This document shows, piece by piece, positions 56,901 to 64,000 of a stretch of 64,000 bases of DNA (positions are counted from its first letter, which is position 1; every line of letters starts with the position of its first letter). The notes under the pieces were generated by a model, which made no database searches, had not been told where the DNA came from, and saw only the letters and a program-made list of their open reading frames with translations. A program made the translations under genes and the position numbers. Origin of the DNA: Apricaphanius iberus (taxonomy: Eukaryota; Chordata; Actinopteri; Cyprinodontiformes; Aphaniidae); contig JAPXFQ010002842.1 of the NCBI GenBank assembly GCA_028564705.1, positions 173,938 through 237,937 on the forward strand, read 5' to 3'.

Positions 56901-59186
56901 GTGTCCCTCTTCCCACCAGTCTGTCCCTTGTTCCTCTAAGATCAACAGTTTTCTGTCAGATCCTCCAGAACTCAGGGATCTCCAGCCTGGGTTCTGCTTC
57001 CTGTCAGAAATCAGGAGGAAAGTAAGTTTTTAACCAGAACCATGATTAGATCCCAAACCATGATCAGAACCAGAATCAGAACCAAAACCAGGATCAGAAC
57101 CATCATCCGAAGCAGAACCATGATCAGAACCATGATCAGAACCAGGATCAGAACCAGAACCAGGATCAGAACCAGAACCATGATCAGAACCAGGATCAGA
57201 ACCAGAAACCTGATCAGAACCAGAACCATGATCAGAACCAGAATCAGAACCAGGATAAGAACCATCATCAGAACCAGAACCAGAACCATGATCAGAACCA
57301 GAATCAGAACCAGGATCAGAACCAGGATCAGAACCATGACCTGAACCAGGATCAGAACCAGAACCATGATCAGAACCAGAACCATGATCAGAACCATGAT
57401 CAGAACCAGGATCAGAACCAGAACCATGATCAGAACCAGAACCATGACTAACCAATGAACTGAACAGATTCTCTGATTCGTGTCAAACAGGAAACTGATG
57501 TTCATCAGATGATGACATCACTGTTATCATATCTTAGTCTGTGTTTATAATCCAGATGATCTGATTTCATTAGAACTGACATCATTTCTTCTCTAATCTC
57601 AGACTGGGTGGCTGTAATCTCGATAAGGCTGAATGTGAAGTTGTGGCATCAGCTCTGAGGTCCAACAGCTCCCTGACTGAACTGGAGATAAATCAGATCT
57701 GCATACATGGATCCTTAGGAGAATCTGATGTGAAGAATCTGTGTGAGATCCTGGAGAATCCAGTCAGTAAAGTGGAGATTCTGAGGTTTGTTTTCTCTCT
57801 TCAAGTTAAATCATTGATAGAATAAAATTATTTATTGAACTAAATATCAAACTAATACATTTTCTTTAATAACATCATGTTGACCAAATGTCAGAATATA
57901 GTTTCTAAAAAAAATTACCTTTAATTTATTTCTTCAGACCTTCAGAATATGGAACTTCATTTTCCAGTCGTTCTTTAAAATGCTTTGAACTGATGGACAA
58001 AAATGATTAAAATTGTCAATATTTAATTTCGATATTTCATTATAGTTTGGGAAAGATTCAGATGATCAGATAATATAGTTTAATTTCTCATTTCTTCGTT
58101 ATTTAAAGAATAAACATTAATTCCTCTAGAGTCGAGCCAGAACCACACAAAGGAACACTAACGAGTTAGATAATATTATTATTATCCATCCATCCATTTT
58201 CTGAACCACTTAATCCTCAGGGGTCGAGGCGGGGCTGGTGCCTATCTCCAGCTGTCGATGGGTGAGAGGCGGGGTACACCCTGGACAGGTCGCCATTCCA
58301 TCACAGGGCAACACAGAGACAGACAGGACAAATAATCATGGACGCACACACACACACAAAGGACAATTAACCTGACAGTCATGTTTTTGGAATGTGGTAG
58401 GAAGCCAGAGTACCCGGTGGGAACCCACTCATGCACAGGGAGAGCATGCAAACTCCATGCAGAAAGACCCTGGGCTGGGATACGAACCCACAACCTTCTT
58501 GTTGCAAGGCAACAGTGCTAATCACTGCGCCACCGTGCATAATTAATTATTCCACAAGGTGGAGCTATGCTGTGTGAAGTTGTGAGTGAACATTACTTTC
58601 CAGTAGAGTATTTCTTTATGAAAATCAGACAGCTACTTTGGCAATTTAGTTATTTCAAAGTCACATCTTAGTAAAAGTTTTAATCCAACATTTTGGAAAA
58701 TATATTTTGGTATGGAATTTGTTTTTTTTCAGATAAGTTTTTATTCAGTTCAACTTTAATACACCCATCATGGACTCAACGTCACCAGCTTTCAGTCCAC
58801 AATGTTTATAGTCTTTAAACATAACTGACTTTTTACGGTGGTGTGTCTTATTTTTCCATATGAAATAAAAAAATGAGTTTACTTGTTTAAACGTTTGGGG
58901 GAGGAACATAAAGAGAATAACAAGGAAATATTATTTTTGATGATCATTCTACTTTTGTTAATAAGATTCTGCCAAGAATAGAGAGATCTCCCATAAGCCA
59001 ATGGTTTTTTTCATGCTATCTTTTTTCCCTTCAATGTTTAGTTCTCTCTTATTTCTATCTTTTGACATTATTAAACCTAAGTTTTTCAATTCAGTTTTGA
59101 CAGGAATGGAGTCTACACTAGTGCTGTACAATACTGCAAAATTTAGTATTATTAGTAGCAGCATATCTATTTTTTCAATTACAGGG

Positions 59187-59280
<94 letters not shown>

Positions 59281-62240
59281 AAGCATTTTCAGATTTTCCT
59301 CTTCCATAAATAAATGTCCTAAAACTTTTTCAAAACTATAAACCATGGAGCCTGCTAAAAGTGTTGCTGCTCTCTCCCCCATCTTAACTCCTACCTCCAT
59401 GTTGCCTGTTTCACAAGAAGATGGTGAAACATGTCTGCTTTTTAAGTGCCTAATGGTTACAGTATTCTGTTTCAGCAGCTTTTTGATGTTTATGACACGT
59501 TTCGACAAGAGTACCAAGCTAACTTCATTGTTTGGTGCACTATATACATTTTTAGACAATGAAGAGAAAGTCCATAGACATATCAAGGAGTGAAATGGAT
59601 GAAGGCAAAGCAAAAGAAGCTGTGAGGAGAATGAGGATGGAGGAGAAACGGACAGAGCATCATTAAATTACAAATCATGACATAATCACTTAAAGCTTTG
59701 TGATTCATGTTTATTAGTAGTTGAGTTTTATTAGGCTGAATAGAAATAACTATAGGCCGTTATTACAGCTATAATCAATAATTATGAGGGGACTTATTAT
59801 TATTATTCCATCAGAATAACTGATTTCGCCTCTCTCAGCCTCCTCAAATTCAGAATACGCTAAATTAGAGAATAGAGAGTTTATTAAAGTTGTTGATATC
59901 TGCTTTTCCCCAGTAGCTTTTTTTGTTTATAATAAATGTACACCTTATGCAGGGCCGGCCCAAAGTCTTATGGGGCCTTAACTAGATTTTGACTCAGAGG
60001 GCCCCCTTTCTGTTAAGACCACTACCCACAATAACAGCGTTTCAATCACAATTTGGTCTAATCTGGGAAAGTAGGCGGAGTTTATTTGGCTGATCCTAAA
60101 AATCAATCAGAGGTAATTGTTAATATTAGCTGAGACAATCTGAAGCACAAACAAAATAGAAAGGTTAAACTAAAGCATCGGATTGTAACAATCGTAACAC
60201 AACGACACAATGAATATTAAAAAGTTCTTTTAATTGTTATTGTATTTAAATACAATTTGAAAATGTAATTTAAATGTTTTTCTAAATTAATTTGTACAGC
60301 ATATACATTTTTATTCCATCCATCCATTTTCTGAACCGCTTATTCCTCCAGGGGTCGTTGGGGGGGCTGGTTCGTATCTTCAGCTGTCAATGGGCGAGAG
60401 GCGGGGTTCACCCTGGACAGGTCGCCATTCCATCACAGAAATTTTTATTCCTTTAAATATATATAATTAAATATTTTGCATCATTTTTAAAATAAAAATA
60501 GAACATTCATTTTAAAAAATAGTTACAAAGAAACTAGTTACTACACAAACATTTAAACAATTGGCGTGCCATCCCAAAATTTTAAGTTGCTCCATCTGGC
60601 ACCACTGGTCATCTGCGTCAAGATCACTGTTGTATGAGAACAGAAAAATAAAAGTCGAAACAAACATATTCAAAGCACTGAGGTATCACATACATTTTAA
60701 CGGCTGAAAAACATATGAATATATCAATAAAGCAGTAATGGATATATTCTGACAACTTTACTACACAAATAATCAGCAGCCAAACCTTGAAAGGAGAGGT
60801 GATCCTGCAGTGTTGATGCCAGGTGGTCCTGGAACCTCAGTCTCCTCTTCTGGTTGTCTATGAAAATATCAGTAATAATTATTGTTTAGGACTAATTACA
60901 TAATGAAAAAAGTATATTAGACAAAAAGAGGCAGATGCAGTGGTATGTACATCAAAATATCCAAAACCCTACACTGCAGATGTATATAATGTTTTAGGAC
61001 TAAACACAGAATGAAATGAGTAAAAGAGACAAATCTACTGGAAATATATAGAAACAATATTTAGTCATTGACCTGCCCTGCTTTTTATGTTGTGTTTTTA
61101 GATGGCAATCCTGTAAAATGAGTAGTTTTTTTTTTGTTCTGTGATCAACAACAAATAGTTGTCAATTCAAACATAAACACAGAAAGTTACTCATAAATGG
61201 GGTCCATGTTCATCACGAACAACTCCTCCTCTTCTGAGCCGACATCATTCCTGCTCTCAGAGTCAGACGAATCTGAAACCTCGGCGTCTGACCTTCTGTG
61301 AATCTCGGCTAAAATTGCAGCAATGTCCTTCCGCCGTCAGACGTTTTCTTCACCATTTTGAAGGAAAAAAACTCACAAAAAGCTTGAAAACTGAAACTAA
61401 AATCCAAACAAAAAAACGAACAGTTGAACTACAGATGACTTGCGAACTCCGTGTAGACATCAATCTTATATTCCGACTGAGGCGTTCGCTGTGCGTATCA
61501 GATGTAGGATTCTCAAGTGGTGCACTTTACGCATGGTTTACGCTGGGATTTAACGTCTGCTGGGTATTGTAGTCAATAGCAGGTTTGCTATCATTAATTC
61601 AGTAGCTTCTTCCCTTCCATTGGGAATACAAACATGGCCACCCAGCGGATATATTTACAATAATATAAATTATTTATTTCTTCTAGTCACTTTTGTCTAT
61701 TTAGCCCTGATATGTTATGAATAATTTCTAAACACTAATTTTTGCACTAAAATAAACATTTGGTCTTTTTTTGTTAACATTAGGGTCTAAACTTTGAGCA
61801 ACAAGTGAAAATAATCACATTTGTCCTGTTTTATTATCTTTTTCTTGCAGATGAATATTTCTGTAACTTGATGGGCCCTCTGAAAGGCCTGTCAGGCTTA
61901 AGAGGTTAAACCAGTTTCACTTGATCAGATATTAGACACCATTTCATCATGTTTTGTGAATTTTACATTCAATGAAAATTATTTTCTACATTTTTATTAT
62001 TTGTTCATGTTTCAGTTTTAACCTGCATCCTGTTGCTTCAGCTCTCATGTTTTATTCTTTATCCAGATTGTACAGCTGCAGTTTGTCAGAGATCAGCTGG
62101 GCTTCTCTGGTCTCAGCAATGAAATTAAACTCCTCACATCTAAAAGAAGTCGAGTTCAGTTTCAACAACCTGGGAGATGCTGGAGTGAAGGATCTCTGTG
62201 GTTTTCTACAAATGCCGCTCTGCAAGTTACAGACATTGGA
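44938..62240 (+). CDS. NLR-C type immune receptor (RING-like, FISNA-NACHT, LRR), 3' end not resolved
   Basis: A fish-specific NOD-like receptor, a presumed cytosolic sensor that oligomerises through an ATP-binding NACHT domain. Exons: 5' exon ending 44999; 46235-46378 (ATG at 46254); 53909-54144; 54672-56463; 57603-57785; 62067-62240. From the ATG the phases match at every junction and give at least 836 codons without a stop. Order: short peptide (1-41), RING-like finger (58-100), FISNA, NACHT with Walker A GVAGVGKT (about 219-226), Walker [11 protein letters not shown] (about 290-299) and sensor WITSRP (about 340), helical NACHT-associated region, then LRRs from about 718. No B30.2 exon is visible. 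Further LRR or B30.2 exons may lie past 64,000, or an in-frame stop soon after acceptor 62,391 may end the protein. Paralogues are usually numerous, so no symbol is given. Confidence 0.88.
46235..46378 (+). CDS. NLR exon 2, start codon and N-terminal peptide
   Basis: Between acceptor ctctttcag and donor gtaaga. The ATG at 46254 begins [17 protein letters not shown] and the exon ends after GPSDI in phase 2. The text resembles the short acidic, serine-rich N-terminal peptide repeat of teleost NLR-C proteins. 19 bases of the exon precede the ATG. Confidence 0.82.
46401..47061 (+). repeat. 91-bp intron segment duplicated in the NLR gene
   Basis: 46401-46491 and 46971-47061 are nearly identical, starting ATTCATGTGACTCTGCAGA. 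The second copy follows the truncated exon duplicate. Confidence 0.9.
46945..46970 (+). pseudogene. truncated duplicate of the NLR N-terminal repeat exon
   Basis: After a good acceptor (gtgtttcag), 26 bp would continue the NLR frame as KGQNHRQRA. The sequence then jumps directly into a copy of the intron that follows exon 2. No donor is present, and reading on hits TAG at about 46999, so this exon is presumably skipped. Confidence 0.6.
47163..47265 (+). mobile_element. left end of an outer Harbinger element
   Basis: Begins GGGGCCCATTTCAGAAAGCAGG, an end type I associate with fish Harbinger elements. A SANT/Myb-like start ([16 protein letters not shown], about 48,702-48,750) resumes right of the inner element. 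The outer right end was not found. Confidence 0.5.
47416..47640 (+). pseudogene. Harbinger Myb/SANT-like protein, frameshifted
   Basis: Contains [17 protein letters not shown]; a one-base shift then leads to [19 protein letters not shown] in another frame. Together they match the DNA-binding partner protein of Harbinger transposases. Confidence 0.65.
47698..47729. repeat. TA microsatellite
   Basis: Short imperfect TA run inside the Harbinger element. Confidence 0.85.
47880..48203 (-). pseudogene. Harbinger transposase fragment
   Basis: Reads [19 protein letters not shown], then [19 protein letters not shown], and in another frame [20 protein letters not shown]. These are typical Harbinger/HARBI1-like segments. 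The DDE core is deleted. Confidence 0.75.
49348..49749. mobile_element. MITE copy B (same family as 19161-19541)
   Basis: Starts GGGCTGCTTCCGAATACC and ends GAATTCGGATGCAGGG. Internal blocks such as AGTTCCCGGATGTGTACTAC and GACGTCGGCTATGCCGAGGA match copy A. Confidence 0.8.
50570..51215 (-). mobile_element. Harbinger fragment with transposase N-terminus
   Basis: The minus-strand ORF 51018-50752 begins [20 protein letters not shown] and continues with [20 protein letters not shown], the start of fish Harbinger transposases. Later exons are absent. Family relatives occur at 12505-12800. Confidence 0.75.
51435..51887 (+). CDS. unrecognised ORF with membrane segment and coiled coil, probably repeat-borne
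   Basis: From the first ATG (51435) 150 codons are open, and the frame is open for 36 more codons upstream. The start ([16 protein letters not shown]) is hydrophobic. A charged heptad-like stretch follows ([20 protein letters not shown]), then [20 protein letters not shown]. From about residue 85 the sequence looks noncoding. An AGCTGATTCTGATTCTGA tail like those of CR1-group retroelements follows at 51,951. I do not recognise the protein. It may be a retroelement-associated ORF or a retrocopy; expression is unknown. Confidence 0.35.
   Translation: MVIGFLLIGKGSYWIYRKMEQQRSRLESILEAIGRLKEQSEALVRADGTQNQMLWELGCRQDATRGDLAGALGVIRKFSSDLEELFFFYYLYFESSLRIKTQMTAFPPHRGPPLPPCCVSVPICLHGSAARAAACPSVTWICWGFFVRCL
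52737..52992 (+). mobile_element. L2-type LINE 3' end
   Basis: Contains the standard fish L2 tail pattern: GAGTTTTTCCTCTCCACTGT, GCTCAGTGTGAGGGATTGCT and GGCGCTATATAAATAAACTG followed by ATTGTATTG. Confidence 0.8.
53909..54144 (+). CDS. NLR exon 3, RING-like zinc finger
   Basis: 236 bp between acceptor atttacag and donor gtaaga; phases fit exons 2 and 4. It encodes a C3HC4-type set: C58-x2-C61, C73-x-H75, C78-x2-C81, C97-x2-C100, with the stretch [17 protein letters not shown]. This is the pattern of RING E3 ubiquitin ligases and TRIM proteins. Ligase activity is not shown by sequence alone. Confidence 0.9.
54672..56463 (+). CDS. NLR exon 4, FISNA and NACHT domains
   Basis: 1,792 bp open throughout, from acceptor gtttcag to donor gtgagt. 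It begins [20 protein letters not shown], the FISNA (fish-specific NACHT-associated) signature, followed by [14 protein letters not shown]. Then come Walker A (DNA from 54965), Walker B (from about 55178), the sensor motif and the winged-helix region. The acceptor is a NAGNAG site (cagcag), so isoforms with or without one alanine are possible. Confidence 0.95.
57033..57450. repeat. 12-bp minisatellite in NLR intron 4
   Basis: About 420 bp of ATCAGAACCAGG/ATCAGAACCATG units with 6-bp AGAACC steps. It is open in several frames on both strands only because of the repeat. Confidence 0.95.
57603..57785 (+). CDS. NLR exon 5, first LRR
   Basis: 183 bp from acceptor aatctcag to donor gtttgt. It encodes [19 protein letters not shown], then a ribonuclease-inhibitor-type leucine-rich repeat with [12 protein letters not shown]. 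It is 9 bp longer than the usual 174-bp unit. The variable LTELEINQI... segment replaces the usual DLSNN, so the repeat is atypical. Confidence 0.85.
58183..58540 (-). mobile_element. tRNA-derived SINE (same family as 23881-24223) in NLR intron 5
   Basis: Head on the minus strand with TGGCGCAGTGATTAGCACTG and GGTTCGTATCC, the body with the GCATGCTCTCCCTGTGCATG block, and a GGATGGATGG end. No clean target duplication was found. Confidence 0.85.
59189..59278. repeat. long TA microsatellite
   Basis: About 44 TA units with a single ACAG interruption at 59241-59244, able to fold into a hairpin. Confidence 0.95.
60313..60437 (-). mobile_element. truncated SINE (3' part only)
   Basis: Matches the tail half of the SINE at 58183-58540 (GGGCGAGAGGCGGGGTTCAC, ACAGGTCGCCATTCCATCAC). 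The tRNA head is missing, as after 5' truncation. Confidence 0.8.
61187..61336 (-). pseudogene. acidic N-terminal transposase-like fragment, unclassified
   Basis: An open frame without ATG reads [18 protein letters not shown], then a serine/aspartate run and [17 protein letters not shown] before the stop. The acidic style recalls piggyBac-type transposase N-termini, but no catalytic part was found. Confidence 0.25.
62067..62240 (+). CDS. NLR exon 6, second LRR
   Basis: 174 bp, the standard length for this family, from acceptor tatccag to donor gtaaga. It encodes [18 protein letters not shown] and then [20 protein letters not shown]. The phase (1 base in, 2 bases out) matches exon 5. It lies 4.3 kb after exon 5, beyond an intron filled with repeats. 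Confidence 0.85.
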
Positions 62241-63369
62241 GTAAGACATCAAGTTTTGGTTTCCTGCTATTTCTGTTGTGTTGACACTAAACTGCAGACA
62301 TATGGCTGATATTCTACTGATCCACACTGAGGATCTTCATGGTAAACTCTGATTTCTTCTTCACTGCTTTGGTCCAGTTAAAGTTTCTTTGTTTTTCAGA
62401 CTTCCTTCCATGATTTATTAAATAATAACCAGAAAACATGAAACAATGAGTATAATTTCAGTGTGAAGCCAGTGAATTTAGAGCTGATAATCCAGTTAAT
62501 TCCCACTGCCATCAAAGTCAGAAGTTGTTCAGTAACAAGTCAGCTAAAAGATGAAACTAAATAGTTTCCTTTGTGTCTTTCTGAAGCTCTAGAATGTTCC
62601 AAGGAGGTCTAGTGTCTGTAGGAGTGGGAACAATAACAGTCATGTTAGTTTATTGCTGATATTTCAGTGAAATAGTGACATTTTTCTCTAAAGTCCTTAT
62701 TGGACACAGCTCAGTGTGGGAGCTGCCAGGTTGACCCAGGCTGAGCTCCAAGCTGCTGAATGAAGTCTCAGGTCTCAGGATGTGAAGGAGGTCCCTCTGC
62801 AGGTTCAGGAAGCTCAGCTTGCTCTACTTCCTGATTCACCAAGGAAGGAAAACTCAATAATTCAACATATCATGCTGACAGAGGACTGAGGAAGCAGCAA
62901 CATGAGGAGCTGCTGCTACGAAGATTTCATCAGGGTTCAACCTGCCGTGGCTCCTCCTCTCATCCTCATCAGAACCAAGAGCAGAACTTTGGTCCAGAAC
63001 CAACCTGAATTCTGCAGCTTTAATGAAGCATCTTCATGTTAAACCTGATCACCACTGGCAGAGTAATCTTCACAGTGTGTTTGAAGTCAATGTCCAGATA
63101 AACTCTGATCTGTTAAATGGCTTCTTTAGCTAAATGTCTTCCATTATCAGCAGAAACTGTGTTTATCAGTCTGGCTGCTGCTTGTCTAACCGTCTGACAG
63201 TCAGTTCAGGCTCCTTTTATGACCAATGAGAAATCAATCTAGGCTGCATGTTTTATATTGAGGCAGAAAGCAGCACAGATCCATAGGGACTTTTTCTCCT
63301 GCTCCACCTACTGCTCCCATAGCCTCAGATCACCACTGTCAACATTTTCTTTCTGTTCTTGTTCAGATT
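62241..63369. other. NLR downstream intron or 3' region
   Basis: No further LRR or B30.2 exon is recognised. An acceptor-like tttttcag at 62,391-62,399 would add ELPSMIY and a stop in the right phase, a possible but unproven terminal exon. Confidence 0.35.
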
Positions 63370-64000
63370 ATTAAAGAGAAATCAAATCTCTTCCTCATCA
63401 TCTGTACTGATGGGTCCCTCTCCAGCTTGGCCTGTTATCTTCAACAGGAACTTTACCTGAGCTCACCAAGCTGCTGGATCCAATGAAAGCCTCTTCCTGC
63501 TCTCTGACCTTTGACCTCCATCTTTGTTCAGAAAGCCTTCTAGGTCATTGGTTCCAGTGAGCTCACTACTGTCAATGCTTCCCTGGCCTCTGGTACAGTA
63601 GCTACTGATTTCATCCAGCTGCTTTAGAAGAAAGACAGTTTGGATCCTTCTCTCCTTGGCAGTGATGGAGGCGTCTCCAAGCTTCCATCTCCTGCTGAGA
63701 TCTTAGAGAAGGTTGTGGTCAACCAGTGAACTGCTGCTCTGGATCAGCTCAGCATTCTGGACCACTTTCACTCAGGTTTTCATAGATCTCATTCAACTGA
63801 ATCAGATCTTCTGAGTGGATCAAAGGACATTTAGATGCAGAGCGACAAGACAAACTGTTCTGTCCTGCTGATGTTGGACCTTAGCTCTGATCTCCATCCA
63901 GATGACCAGCAGGTTCTGCTCAATAGGCTGAGGTTCTGGGTGGGTGGATCAGCATCTGCCTTGGACTGGTTCTGTTCACACCTATCTGACAGATGGATTT
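63370..64000 (+). mobile_element. decayed L2/CR1-type LINE fragment, running off the window
   Basis: Broken frames show AEILEKVVVNQ, FHSGFHRSHSTES, LMLDLSSDLHPDDQQVLL and SALDWFCSHLSDRW, in the order expected for an L2-type reverse transcriptase. Stops and shifts show it is dead. Confidence 0.65.

Noticed and set aside
57011..57505. ORFs of 100-164 codons on both strands
   Set aside because: Low-complexity translations of the 12-bp minisatellite.

Overview
This is nuclear DNA from a ray-finned fish, most likely a percomorph teleost. The evidence is spliced vertebrate genes with GT-AG introns, the fish-specific FISNA-NACHT receptor family, and teleost mobile elements throughout (tRNA-headed SINEs, L2-type LINEs, Tc1, hAT and Harbinger elements). 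The species cannot be told from this window.

Layout. Bases 1-8.3 kb hold mostly repeats: a Tc1 remnant, a perfect-register 10-bp minisatellite, and two large TTCCTGG-rich minisatellites. At 8,332-8,550 (minus strand) lies the first coding exon of dipk1c (FAM69C). From 9 to 22 kb there is noncoding DNA with nested transposons and an L2-type reverse-transcriptase fragment. From 22,773 to 30,129 (minus) lies a complete class V beta-tubulin gene, tubb6 (448 aa, six coding exons, two of them made by extra introns). From 32,516 to 39,901 (minus) lies a complete cidea gene (211 aa, five coding exons). Its third intron carries a 1.48-kb Tc1 transposon that landed inside an older LINE fragment. From 40 to 44.9 kb the sequence is noncoding, with a 1.4-kb fold-back element. 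From about 44.9 kb to beyond 62.2 kb (plus strand) runs an NLR immune-receptor gene: 5' exon with a tiny upstream ORF, short N-terminal peptide exon, RING-like exon, FISNA-NACHT exon and two LRR exons. The splice phases chain without a break. Its introns are packed with Harbinger transposons, a SINE, an L2 tail and a minisatellite. The right edge is a decayed LINE.

Relations. From memory of the human map, cidea and tubb6 are also adjacent and in the same order and orientation at 18p11.21, so the pair is probably a conserved block that supports both names. The three minus-strand genes have unrelated jobs: lipid-droplet fusion (cidea), microtubules (tubb6) and an ER-resident kinase-like protein (dipk1c). 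The NLR gene belongs to a family that expands rapidly in fish, and the repeat-rich DNA around it fits such a region.

Most of the window (over 90%) is intergenic, intronic or repeat DNA. All exon edges were read by eye from splice sites, phase and protein similarity remembered from the families. No database search was run.
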